Origin: Acidimicrobiales bacterium
GTDB taxonomy: Bacteria; Actinomycetota; Acidimicrobiia; Acidimicrobiales; UBA8592
NCBI GenBank assembly: GCA_013912105.1
Contig: JACERY010000004.1
Location: forward strand, 33,637 to 97,636
Length of the DNA: 64,000 bases
Direction: 5' to 3'
Position 1 is the first letter of the stretch. Each line of letters begins with the position of its first letter. Below are positions 25,840-34,007 of this stretch, piece by piece. The translations under genes were made by a program, and so were the position numbers. The notes below the pieces were generated by a model. The model worked only from the letters and a program-made list of their open reading frames with translations, ran no database searches and was not told the origin of the DNA.

Positions 25840-26432
25840 TAGGATTCAACAACCTCTACGCCAGCAGCCTTGATCTCTTTCGTGATAGTACTTTTATTTT
25901 CGGGATGAACGGCTGCGGAAAATCGTGTTAGAACTCGGGTTTTGTAACCATAATTTACACTATCGATGGCCGTGGATTTGACACAATAGTCAAATGCCAA
26001 ACCTACGATATCTACATGAGTAACCCCTTTGGATTTGAGAGTCTCGTTAAGAGGAATTTGGAATTCATCTACACCTTCAAACCCAGAGTAGGCAGCATTA
26101 TACATTCCCTTCTTAACTCTATGAGCGTTACAGTGGCCTAGATTTTCCAACTCACAGTGAAGTTCTGCTTCTACTGAACCAGCTCTTCCATGCTCAGGCC
26201 AAGTATCAATATAGTTCGGATTATCAGAGAAATGAGTCCCTGGGTTGATATGCCAGTCTTGTGTTGTTACCACGAGCTCATATCCATGATTGGATTCAAG
26301 CAGTAATCTTATTTTTTTAGCGACACTATTTCCACCTTGAACCGGCAAAGCACCCCCTTCACAAAATGTTGGTTGCACATCAACTATTACAAGTGCACTT
26401 ATAGATTCATTCAATTGCTTCAACTCCGTCAT
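25839..26432 (-). CDS. pncA: Nicotinamidase
   Basis: PncA deaminates nicotinamide to nicotinate for NAD salvage. The 197-residue isochorismatase-fold protein has catalytic Asp in ALVIVDVQPTFCEGG, metal-binding His residues in TTQDWHINPGTHF, the Lys of KGMYNAAYSGFEG, and the nucleophilic Cys in GLAFDYCVKSTA. Length is typical. It overlaps the end of pncB by 26 bases and the start of nrtR by one. The product feeds PncB directly. It would also activate pyrazinamide if the usual residues hold, a general family property. Confidence 0.93.
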   Translation of the reverse strand: MTELKQLNESISALVIVDVQPTFCEGGALPVQGGNSVAKKIRLLLESNHGYELVVTTQDWHINPGTHFSDNPNYIDTWPEHGRAGSVEAELHCELENLGHCNAHRVKKGMYNAAYSGFEGVDEFQIPLNETLKSKGVTHVDIVGLAFDYCVKSTAIDSVNYGYKTRVLTRFSAAVHPENKSTITKEIKAAGVEVVES

Positions 26433-27744
26433 AAAGAACTGCAGTCACTGCAGGGTGACTTCCAGAGCGAAGACGAATTTCCTCTGGGATCTCAGAGAGT
26501 ACTTTTGCTAGTTGATTTCTCGCATCTTCTATATTGAATCTACGGCTAATAACCCCTTCATCAACAAACAGGTATTGTAGGTCTCTATAATTTCCAGTTG
26601 TTCTTATTCGTTCGTTACAGGCATCCAAGAACAAGGACTCTTCAATCGCTATTCCAGCTAAATCTAATTTTCTTTTAGCCAATTTCCTTCCGCCTTTTGA
26701 TTTCTTACCTGAAGTGTTTTTAGCTACCGGCCTCATCCCTATCAATGGATCAGAATCTTCGATCTCAACAAGTTTGTATACAAAGCCTGCGGATCCAGAT
26801 CCTGAACCAGTAACAAGTTTGTGACCTGACTCAAAAGCATCTATCGGTTCAGTGATCAGATCTTTAATTCGATATTCATCTAGGTCTCCTGAGACCATTA
26901 TTTTTGCTTGCCGTGCACCTAGGTCATCAAGTAGCTTTCTGGAAATTTGAGCTTCGACACCCAAATTACCAGAATCTATTCTTATACCTCCCAAATTTGC
27001 ATTAGTAGCGTTTACAGCATTGCGTATGCCCTGTTCTATGTTGTATGTGTCGACAAGAAAAATTGAGTCTTCTCCTAAGTATTTAGCTTGGTTCTCAAAT
27101 GCTTCTTCCTCGGAACCGAATGCAAGGGTAAAGGCATGAGAGGCTGTTCCTGCTGTAGGAATACCCCACCTTCTTCCTGCTTCAAGGTTTGAAGTTACAT
27201 CTACCCCACCTATATACGCAGCGCGAGCTGCATTAACTGCAGATTCAGGTGAAATCCTTCTTGAACCTGCTTCCATCACGAATCGCCCTGATGCGGCTTC
27301 TACTATTCGATTGGCCGCAGAAGCGATAGCTGAATCAGAATTCAATATTGAAAGAATAAAAGTCTCCAGAATTAAAGCTTCGCCCAATTGTGCCTCAACG
27401 GTCAGAACCGGACTAAAAGGAAAATAAATTTCACCTTCTCTATAGCCAGTTATGTTCCCAGTAAACCGGAAATCAGCCAACCAATCTCGAGTAATAGCTG
27501 AAATTATATTTTGACTTCGAAGGAATGAGAGATGGCTTTCATTAAAGGTGAAATCAGCAAGGCTGGCTAATACTCGCTCCGTTCCAGCGAGAACTCCAAA
27601 TGGCCGTCCTTGAGGAATTTCTCGAACAAATACTTCAAAAACCGATTTTTTCTCTGCCTGATCAGACTTGACTAATGAATCAAGCATCGTGAATTCGTAA
27701 TGGTCTGTATACAAGGCGTGCGAATTTGATGATTGCTTATTCAA
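26407..27744 (-). CDS. pncB: Nicotinate phosphoribosyltransferase
   Basis: PncB converts nicotinate and PRPP to nicotinate mononucleotide. The 445-residue protein has YTDHYEFTML at the N-terminus, the active-site EAGSRRISPESAV with AARAAYIGGVDVTSN, GTASHAFTLAFGSEEEAF, RIDSGNLG and VSGDLDEYRI, and a phosphate-binding GSGSGSAGFVYKLV. The start appears to be TTG at 27744, with AAGGA six bases upstream; the next Met is at residue 17, after the conserved YTDHYEF. It heads the operon pncB-pncA-nrtR. A short palindrome lies 45 bases upstream. Confidence 0.93.
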   Translation of the reverse strand: MNKQSSNSHALYTDHYEFTMLDSLVKSDQAEKKSVFEVFVREIPQGRPFGVLAGTERVLASLADFTFNESHLSFLRSQNIISAITRDWLADFRFTGNITGYREGEIYFPFSPVLTVEAQLGEALILETFILSILNSDSAIASAANRIVEAASGRFVMEAGSRRISPESAVNAARAAYIGGVDVTSNLEAGRRWGIPTAGTASHAFTLAFGSEEEAFENQAKYLGEDSIFLVDTYNIEQGIRNAVNATNANLGGIRIDSGNLGVEAQISRKLLDDLGARQAKIMVSGDLDEYRIKDLITEPIDAFESGHKLVTGSGSGSAGFVYKLVEIEDSDPLIGMRPVAKNTSGKKSKGGRKLAKRKLDLAGIAIEESLFLDACNERIRTTGNYRDLQYLFVDEGVISRRFNIEDARNQLAKVLSEIPEEIRLRSGSHPAVTAVLYDGVEAIE

Positions 27745-27788
27745 TGTGGGTCCTTAAGCATTACATTCAAAGCTTACCATTTTAAATA

Positions 27789-27799
27789 GTCAATATGAC
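27789..27799. promoter_or_regulatory. Candidate NrtR operator between pncB and MFS gene
   Basis: The sequence GTCA-ATA-TGAC is a perfect inverted repeat of four-base arms around a three-base centre, in AT-rich flanks that extend the symmetry partly. It sits between the divergent pncB and MFS genes, 45 bases from the pncB TTG and 50 from the MFS ATG, where a shared operator is expected. Assignment to NrtR rests on position only; short palindromes arise by chance in AT-rich DNA. Confidence 0.35.
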
Positions 27800-27848
27800 A
27801 ATATTAAAGAATGTGTGGTTATACGATCTTTCCAAGTAGCGTCAGGTC

Positions 27849-29021
27849 ATGCCGGAAGAGCTAAGAAGAGACGATATCAATAGATCCTTTTGGCGACCGA
27901 CGAGTGCAGCAGCAGCGGCGATTACTGTAGTCGCCTTACCAGGTTTTCTTATAGGTGCTTATGCCCCAGAAATAAAGGAAGACCTATCCTTCGGAGATAC
28001 AGAACTTGGGGCCTTATTAACTAGCGGGTATCTAATTTCAAGCATAGTTATGTCTACCGCAGGCGGAATAGCTGACAGGCGCGGGCCTCGTCTAGTCCTG
28101 CGTATAGGGGTAATTATTGCTTCACTCGCTGCTTTTCTTACCGGTCTGATTAGCAATACATACCTTCTGCTACTGATTTGCTTAGGGTTGAACCGTGTCG
28201 CTGAGGGCATAATTCAACCGGCAACAAACACTTTAATTTCAACTGGAGTAGCTCCGACTAGACAAGGAATTGCCATGGCTACTAAGCAGTCTGCCGTTCC
28301 TTTCTCAACAGCTCTAGCAGGGTTTGCGGTTCCAACCTTGGGATTATTCTTTGACTGGCGAGGAACATTTCTCCTTGTTGCGTGCCTAGCGGTCCCCACT
28401 TGGTTACTTATCCCAAATATAAAAGTTTCGGAAACAAAAGAGTTTTCATCGAGAAGAGAAATGTGGGGTTCCAGACACTTACAAATCATTGCTGTAGCAG
28501 GTGCCTTTTCTGCCGCTGCAGTAGTAACAGTCGCTGGATTTCTGACTACTTCAGCAAAAAATGCCGGCTATAGCGAAAGTTCCGCCGGATTAATCCTTGG
28601 TCTCGGGGGGGTAGTCATGATCGCTGCAAGACTTAGTTGGGGTTTTCTTGCTGACCGTTTTAGCTTTAATCGGTTTAAGGCCGTAGCCATATCGCTTCTC
28701 ACAGGTTCACTTGCTTTCATTTTATTTGCAATAGGTTCCAAAGCCACCATTCTTTTCGGAGCACTATTTGTTTTCGGGATAGGTTGGTCATGGCCTGGAC
28801 TTCTTCTATTAGGTGTAATTGAAGAACACCCTGAGGAACCAGGTGCTGCTACTGCAACACTGCAAACCAGTATCCGTCTTGGAGCGATGGTTGCCCCGTT
28901 AGGGTTTGGGCTTATAGCTGACTCTTACGGTTACGGGGCAGCTTGGATGTGTTCATTTGCTGCAACGATACTTGGCAGTGTACTAATGCTGATCGCAAGT
29001 AAAGTTACTCAGAGTCGTTAA
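27849..29021 (+). CDS. MFS transporter, divergent to NAD salvage genes
   Basis: This is an integral membrane protein of 390 residues with about 12 predicted helices. MFS motif A appears as GGIADRRGPRLVLRIG between helices 2 and 3, and a second copy as WGFLADRFSFNRF between helices 8 and 9. LGLNRVAEGIIQPATNTLI is the motif B region. It belongs to the general CynX/NarK-like 12-TM group, with no substrate signature. Divergent from pncB over 104 bases holding a palindrome, so a role in importing nicotinate or nicotinamide is possible; this is inference. The 3' end overlaps rdgB by 17 bases (convergent). Confidence 0.85.
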   Translation: MPEELRRDDINRSFWRPTSAAAAAITVVALPGFLIGAYAPEIKEDLSFGDTELGALLTSGYLISSIVMSTAGGIADRRGPRLVLRIGVIIASLAAFLTGLISNTYLLLLICLGLNRVAEGIIQPATNTLISTGVAPTRQGIAMATKQSAVPFSTALAGFAVPTLGLFFDWRGTFLLVACLAVPTWLLIPNIKVSETKEFSSRREMWGSRHLQIIAVAGAFSAAAVVTVAGFLTTSAKNAGYSESSAGLILGLGGVVMIAARLSWGFLADRFSFNRFKAVAISLLTGSLAFILFAIGSKATILFGALFVFGIGWSWPGLLLLGVIEEHPEEPGAATATLQTSIRLGAMVAPLGFGLIADSYGYGAAWMCSFAATILGSVLMLIASKVTQSR

Positions 29022-29601
29022 AGGTAATGCTCAATTTTTCGTTTAAAGCTCGTAGAGCTTTACCCCTGTGACTAATTTGATTTTTTTCTTCATTTTCCAT
29101 TTCACCAAAAGTTTTACCCTCGCCTTCATCAGGAAGAAATACAGCATCATATCCAAATCCCAACTTGCCTACTGGGGCTTGTGTTATTCGACCTTCAGCG
29201 ACTCCATGAGCAACCAATTCATTTCCGTCTGGCCACGCTACTAGGACAACTGTTCGAAATCTTGCAGTCCGCCCTTCGGTTGGAATTGGAATTAGATCTT
29301 TGAGAAGTTTCGTTACATTTTCTTGATCTGTGGCAAATTCTCCTGCATAACGAGCCGAATGAACCCCCGGTCCCCCATTTAATGCATCTACTTCCAAACC
29401 TGTATCATCGGCTACCGCTGCGAGCCCTGTTGCTTTCATTATGGCATTGGCTTTTAATCTGGCATTTCCGACTAAGTCGTCAGCATCTTCTACAACATCA
29501 GGAATATTCTTTGGGCGAGCAAGTAGTTCAACTGACTTAGAAAGAATCTCTTTAATTTCAGTAAACTTGTCCAAATTAGCAGTTGCCGAAACAATGATCA
29601 T
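29005..29601 (-). CDS. rdgB: XTP/dITP diphosphatase (HAM1/RdgB)
   Basis: RdgB removes ITP, dITP and XTP from the nucleotide pool. The 198-residue protein has the family start VSATANLDKFTEIKEIL (S/TxNxxK), then AVADDTGLEVDALNGGPGVHSARYAG, RFRTVVLVAWPDG, GRITQAPVGKLGFGYDAVF and SHRGKALRALNEKL. Length is typical. It follows rph with a one-base gap, and the pair belongs to the mycobacterial-type Rv1334-Rv1341 order. Its 3' end overlaps the convergent MFS gene. Confidence 0.94.
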   Translation of the reverse strand: MIIVSATANLDKFTEIKEILSKSVELLARPKNIPDVVEDADDLVGNARLKANAIMKATGLAAVADDTGLEVDALNGGPGVHSARYAGEFATDQENVTKLLKDLIPIPTEGRTARFRTVVLVAWPDGNELVAHGVAEGRITQAPVGKLGFGYDAVFLPDEGEGKTFGEMENEEKNQISHRGKALRALNEKLSITFNDSE

Positions 29602-29602
29602 T

Positions 29603-30328
29603 TTAAATATTCGGGGGTGTTTCGATTAATTCTTTCTGTAGCGATATGATCTCTCGAATTCCATTTTCAGCCAGGCTCAAGAGAGCATCTAGTTCTTGTC
29701 TCGAAAAAGAAAATTTTTCTGCTGTTCCTTGTATCTCTATGAATTCCCCTGACTCTGTCATAACAATATTCATATCCGTATCAGCTTTAGAGTCTTCCTC
29801 ATATGGAAGGTCAAGTCTTGGCTCTCCGTGAATAATTCCAACCGAAACCGCTGCACAAGCCTCAATTATCGGATGAAGCGACAGTTCACCCTTTGTCACT
29901 AAACGCGAGAGTGCATCATGGAGCGCCAGAAATCCGCCGCAGATTGAGGCTACTCTCGTTCCTCCATCAGCTTGAAGGACATCACAATCTACAGTTATTT
30001 GGCGTTCGCCTAACCTCTCCATATCGCACACCGCCCTTAGGGACCTTCCAATGAGACGCTGGATCTCTTGTGTTCTTCCTTTAGGACCCTTAGTCTCTCT
30101 TCGAACTCGCTCAGGGGAAGACCCCGGAAGCATAGAATACTCCGCAGTGACCCAACCAGAGCCAGATCCTTTCATCCACCGAGGAACACTTTCATCCACC
30201 GATGCAGTACAAAGAACACTTGTGTTGCCAAATGTTACAAGCACTGAACCGTCAGCCATAGTTGTGAAGTCTCGGACAAATGTAATCGGCCTTAAGTCAT
30301 CGTTTTTTCTATTATCTGATCTATCCAT
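29603..30328 (-). CDS. rph: Ribonuclease PH
   Basis: RNase PH trims tRNA 3' ends phosphorolytically. The 241-residue protein has [40 protein letters not shown] (the tRNA/phosphate site), [20 protein letters not shown] with the key Arg residues, [13 protein letters not shown] and the [18 protein letters not shown] metal-site region. The C-terminus is complete. The gene lies between the MBL gene (24-base gap) and rdgB. Confidence 0.95.
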   Translation of the reverse strand: MDRSDNRKNDDLRPITFVRDFTTMADGSVLVTFGNTSVLCTASVDESVPRWMKGSGSGWVTAEYSMLPGSSPERVRRETKGPKGRTQEIQRLIGRSLRAVCDMERLGERQITVDCDVLQADGGTRVASICGGFLALHDALSRLVTKGELSLHPIIEACAAVSVGIIHGEPRLDLPYEEDSKADTDMNIVMTESGEFIEIQGTAEKFSFSRQELDALLSLAENGIREIISLQKELIETPPNI

Positions 30329-30352
30329 ACGAATTTTCCTTCCTAAAAGAAT

Positions 30353-31111
30353 TTACACTTCGTAGTGCTTGCCTACGGATGCTAAAGAAATTGGCCCGCT
30401 AAAAACGGACTGAGCTTCTTCTAGATGCGCTGACTCGCTTTCACCAGGAGCAAGATGAGATAGCACTAATTTTTCTGCTCTTGCATTGGAGGCTAGAAGC
30501 CCAGCTTGTCTAGCTGACAAGTGAAGAATTTCTTCATTTTCTCTTTCGGAGAGGAACGTAGATTCGGCAATCATTAAATCCACACGATCTCCTAATGATT
30601 TTGCATCCCACTCTGGGCCCGTATCGGCAGTGAAGACAAAACTTGAATCCTCAACATCAACTCGACAGGCAAGAGTCTCTACATAATGCTGTGTTCTTGA
30701 CCAATGCCAACACTGATCCCCAATAAAACGCGAGTCGCCATCTTCTATGATTTCGCAGAGAAACGATTCTTCAATAGACTCACACATATCATTAGCTAAC
30801 TTTAAGGTTCCTTTCGTTCCGTATACAGGAATAGGGCCGCAAAGAATATAATGGCGAATCGCATTGTAAACAACTGGTAGTTCTAACCAATGGTCCGCAT
30901 GTTCATGAGTAAGCACAATCGCCGTTAAGTCAGATAGATCTATATGAGTTTGTAAATTTGCGAGCGTTCCTGGGCCAGCGTCTAACCAAACGTTAGCTTT
31001 GGGGCTCTGCACCAGAAATCCTGTGCAAGCTCCACCGGCGCTAGCATAACTTCCGCTGCAGCCAAGAACCGTAATCTTGAGGGGGGATTCTGTCACGGGT
31101 TGGGACTCCAT
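30353..31111 (-). CDS. MBL-fold hydrolase, Rv1339-like phosphodiesterase family
   Basis: This cytosolic metallo-beta-lactamase-fold protein has 252 residues from the chosen start. The metal motif is LTHEHADHW (HxHxDH, about 67-75). ITVLGCSGSYASAGGACTGF is the N-terminal strand region, FVFTADTGPEWD holds the bridging Asp, and LVLSHLAPGE a later His. It sits between murI and rph exactly where mycobacteria carry Rv1339, reported as an atypical class II cAMP phosphodiesterase. I chose the ATG at 31109-31111: a longer frame to 31174 would lie inside murI. It overlaps murI by 19 bases. RNase Z-like activity is the alternative. Confidence 0.87.
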   Translation of the reverse strand: MESQPVTESPLKITVLGCSGSYASAGGACTGFLVQSPKANVWLDAGPGTLANLQTHIDLSDLTAIVLTHEHADHWLELPVVYNAIRHYILCGPIPVYGTKGTLKLANDMCESIEESFLCEIIEDGDSRFIGDQCWHWSRTQHYVETLACRVDVEDSSFVFTADTGPEWDAKSLGDRVDLMIAESTFLSERENEEILHLSARQAGLLASNARAEKLVLSHLAPGESESAHLEEAQSVFSGPISLASVGKHYEV

Positions 31112-31911
31112 TCGTGGGATTCTGCCGATATTAGTTCTGGACCAAAAAGTCTTTGACCTAGCTCTGCAAACCAAGATACATCTCCCGATGAAATAAACGT
31201 TCTGTTTCCGGTTTTTATCTTGGAAGATTCCAATTTAGTTTCCCTAAGAGTTTTTGAGACTGCGAAAGCTGTTTCGTCTGCAGATGAGACTAGAACGACA
31301 TCATTTCCAACAACTGAACTAATCGTTCTTGCTAAATATGGATAGTGGGTACAACCCAATAGAAGCGCGTCTATGTTTTTTTGAACAATAGGTGCGAGAA
31401 GACGCTCAGCAAGAATCTGTATTTGTTCACCAGTGGACTCCCCTCGTTCTACAAATTCTACAAAACCTGGACAGGGGATGCAGGTGACTTCAGCACTATC
31501 GTCTACAAGTTCTGAAATAATTTTTTGGTACGCACCGCTACTGATTGTTCCTACTGTTCCAATTACTCCGATCTTTTTAGCCTTTGAGACTTCTACGACT
31601 GCTTGTGCCCCCGGTTTGATAACACCCACAACTGGTATTCCTATAGTCTCTCCAAGGCTTCCTAAAGCCGCTGCTGCAGCGGTATTGCAGGCAATAACTA
31701 CCATTTTGACATTGTGCTTATTTATCAAGAAATCCGTTATTTCTTCTGCATACTCACGTACCTTGTGCAGTGATTGCGGACCGTATGGATAGCGAGCTGT
31801 ATCACCAAAATAAACCACGTCTTCATGTGGAAGAAGGTCGATGACAGCGCGAGCCACCGTAAGTCCTCCAAACCCTGAATCAAATATTCCTATAGGTAGT
31901 TGATTAGCCAC
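31093..31911 (-). CDS. murI: Glutamate racemase
   Basis: MurI makes D-glutamate for peptidoglycan. The 272-residue protein has IGIFDSGFGGLTVARAV (catalytic Asp/Ser loop), YFGDTARYPYG, the first catalytic Cys in IACNTAAAAAL, PVVGVIKPGA and the second catalytic Cys in LLGCTHYPYL. This family pattern is unmistakable. Start ATG at 31911. It is 73 bases downstream of cysM and overlaps the MBL gene, in the same order as in Mycobacterium. Confidence 0.95.
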   Translation of the reverse strand: MANQLPIGIFDSGFGGLTVARAVIDLLPHEDVVYFGDTARYPYGPQSLHKVREYAEEITDFLINKHNVKMVVIACNTAAAAALGSLGETIGIPVVGVIKPGAQAVVEVSKAKKIGVIGTVGTISSGAYQKIISELVDDSAEVTCIPCPGFVEFVERGESTGEQIQILAERLLAPIVQKNIDALLLGCTHYPYLARTISSVVGNDVVLVSSADETAFAVSKTLRETKLESSKIKTGNRTFISSGDVSWFAELGQRLFGPELISAESHEWSPNP

Positions 31912-31984
31912 TGATCTTAACCGTAGGTGAAATTTGATCCGGAGTTAAGCGAAATATTTTTGAAATTTCCATACCTCTCCCGAA

Positions 31985-32935
31985 CTAGAAATAAATAATG
32001 GAGTCGATTGATTCTGCAACTTTATCCAAAGACCCAGACCAAGCTCCGGTGGAAAGGTACTTCCAGCCCCCGTCACAAACTACAAAGACTATCTCTCCTG
32101 TCTCTATTGTCTCAGCTGTCCGAATGGCTCCTGCTAAGGCAGCACCAGATGATATCCCGCAGAATATGCCACTTTTCTTTGTAAGAATTCTCGTGTACTC
32201 CAATGATTCAATAGGACGAATAATACGTTTCCCATCCAAAATTTCCATTCCATCCCATTTATCAAAGACAGGTGGAATGAAACCATCATCTAAACTACGT
32301 AATCCCTGAACTGACTCTCCTGAAGGCGGCTCAACAGCTAGGATTTTGATATCAGGCTTATGTTCTTTCAAGTAGGTTCCTACGCCCATTAAAGTTCCTG
32401 AAGTTCCCAACCCAGCTACGAAATGGGTCACATCTGGAAGGTCTCGCAGAATTTCTGGCCCAGTAGTCTGATAATGCATTTCTGGATTTGATTCATTTCC
32501 ATATTGATAAAGAAAGACCCAATCCGGATTCTCTTCTGATAACTCTAAAGCCAATTTCACGGCACCGTTGGAACCCAGTTCGCCCGGAGAAGGAATAATC
32601 TCTGCACCCCAAACCTCTAGAAGTTGTTTTCTTTCAATCGATACATTCTCGGGGAGTACTATTTTCAGGCGATAACCTTTTATTGACGCGATCATAGCCA
32701 AAGCAATTCCTGTATTCCCTGAGGATGGCTCAATGATAATGCTTCCTTTGTGGAGCAAACCTTCTTCTTCGGCTTTGTTAATCATTGCTTTAGCTATTCG
32801 ATCTTTGACAGAGCCGGCCGGATTTTGACTTTCTAATTTCGCGAAGATGCGCACATTATCATTCGGACTTAAATCGGAAACGTCAACGATTGGAGTATTC
32901 CCAATCAGATCTATGACTGATGAATAAACTGCCAT
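31985..32935 (-). CDS. cysM: Cysteine synthase, CysM type
   Basis: This PLP enzyme (316 residues) makes cysteine. It has PAGSVKDRIAKAM with the PLP Lys, PSSGNTGIALAMIA, a phosphate loop in GLGTSGTLMGVG, and the C-terminal GGWKYLSTGAWSGSLD. LRSLDDGFIP resembles the LRNMDEGF segment of mycobacterial CysM, which uses O-phosphoserine and thiocarboxylated CysO. I chose the ATG at 32933-32935 because the family begins with VYSSVIDLIGNTP; a Met 11 codons upstream is possible. It follows the JAMM peptidase mec, but the CysO gene that normally lies between them is absent: the gap is 62 bases. Confidence 0.92.
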   Translation of the reverse strand: MAVYSSVIDLIGNTPIVDVSDLSPNDNVRIFAKLESQNPAGSVKDRIAKAMINKAEEEGLLHKGSIIIEPSSGNTGIALAMIASIKGYRLKIVLPENVSIERKQLLEVWGAEIIPSPGELGSNGAVKLALELSEENPDWVFLYQYGNESNPEMHYQTTGPEILRDLPDVTHFVAGLGTSGTLMGVGTYLKEHKPDIKILAVEPPSGESVQGLRSLDDGFIPPVFDKWDGMEILDGKRIIRPIESLEYTRILTKKSGIFCGISSGAALAGAIRTAETIETGEIVFVVCDGGWKYLSTGAWSGSLDKVAESIDSIIYF

Positions 32936-32997
32936 AGTACTAGTATGTCGTGACTTGACGAAGTTCACCCTATTCAGTGGATTTTGGATGACGAAAT

Positions 32998-33411
32998 CTA
33001 GAAAACTCTGACTTTCTCCTCAGAAATTTCACCATTTTTTATCCGGAAACTTCTAATTACAGGATCTTCTTTTTCCAAAGAGACAATTAAGAAATGCCAT
33101 TTCCCCAGTGGGTCAAAAGTCGCAGCATCACGAACATCAGTAGCAGATGGATAAGCAGGAGTGTGCGTGTGGCTATGCATCACGCCTATTAATTCAATAT
33201 TTCTTTGATCTGCTTCAGATTCGACCTTCATCATTTCAATAGGGTCGAGTTGATATATGATTCTTGATTCTGCAACATTACGCATCGGAAAGAAGGCACA
33301 TATCTCAGTATCCCCAGGCTCAGCAGCAAAAAGACCACATGCTTCATTAGGCTCTTCACTTAATGCGTGGTCAAGGATTAAGTTTTCTAGTTTTGCGCTA
33401 AGAGATAACAT
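32998..33411 (-). CDS. mec: JAMM/MPN+ metallopeptidase, Mec-like (CysO-cysteine peptidase)
   Basis: Mec cleaves cysteine from CysO-Cys in the mycobacterial cysteine pathway. The 137-residue protein has the complete JAMM site: the upstream Glu in SEEPNEACGLFA and the zinc motif HSHTHTPAYPSATD (HxH plus SxxD), followed by HFLIVSL. Its place upstream of cysM matches Rv1334. CysO itself is missing from the cluster, so the substrate here is uncertain; desulfurisation of another ubiquitin-like protein or a broad isopeptidase role is possible. Divergent from smpB across 104 bases. Confidence 0.88.
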   Translation of the reverse strand: MLSLSAKLENLILDHALSEEPNEACGLFAAEPGDTEICAFFPMRNVAESRIIYQLDPIEMMKVESEADQRNIELIGVMHSHTHTPAYPSATDVRDAATFDPLGKWHFLIVSLEKEDPVIRSFRIKNGEISEEKVRVF

Positions 33412-33515
33412 CTTTCCATAATACCCTCTTAGGGGCAGCGCAAACTATCCAGTATTCGGGAAAATCTCGTCTTCTCTTAACCTATTCCAGCGAAGAACGC
33501 TAGCCTCAAGTAATC

Positions 33516-34007
33516 ATGCAAAGCGAAGGAAAAAAAATTGTAGCTACTAATCGGCAAGCTAGAAGAGAATTCGAAATTTTTGATTCTTTTGAGGCAGGTA
33601 TGGTCCTAACAGGAAGTGAGGTTAAATCACTACGAAATGCTCAAGCTCAAATCAAAGAGGCTTATTGCAGAATACATGATGGTGAGATTTGGCTTAATTC
33701 TTGCCACATCAGTCGTTATGAGCATGCAAGTACAGCATTCTCCCACGAACCAGACCGCCCCAAAAAATTATTACTACATAAGAAGGAAATTTTTAGACTT
33801 CAGGCGCAAATTGACCAAAAAGGGCTCTCTCTAATACCGCTTAGTCTCTACTTCAAAAGAGGCCGGGCCAAAATAGAATTAGGTTTAGCTAAACGTAAGA
33901 ATCTTATCGATAAGCGGAGATCTTTAGCTCAACGCGAAGCGGACCGGGAAGCGGACCGTGCTATTGCAAGACAAAGAAAACAAAGAACAGATACTAACGA
34001 TTACTAG
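33516..34007 (+). CDS. smpB: SsrA-binding protein
   Basis: SmpB carries tmRNA into stalled ribosomes. The 163-residue protein has IVATNRQARREFEIFDSFEAG, LTGSEVKSLRNAQAQIKEAYC, HISRYEHAS and HDPxRPRKLLLHK-type HEPDRPKKLLLHKKEI, then KRGRAKIELGLAKRKNLIDKR and a basic C-terminal tail that enters the ribosomal A site. Its RNA partner ssrA is encoded 1.7 kb downstream on the same strand. In many actinobacteria smpB sits behind ftsX; here it has moved away from that locus. The 3' end overlaps the convergent flavoprotein gene by 14 bases. Confidence 0.95.
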   Translation: MQSEGKKIVATNRQARREFEIFDSFEAGMVLTGSEVKSLRNAQAQIKEAYCRIHDGEIWLNSCHISRYEHASTAFSHEPDRPKKLLLHKKEIFRLQAQIDQKGLSLIPLSLYFKRGRAKIELGLAKRKNLIDKRRSLAQREADREADRAIARQRKQRTDTNDY

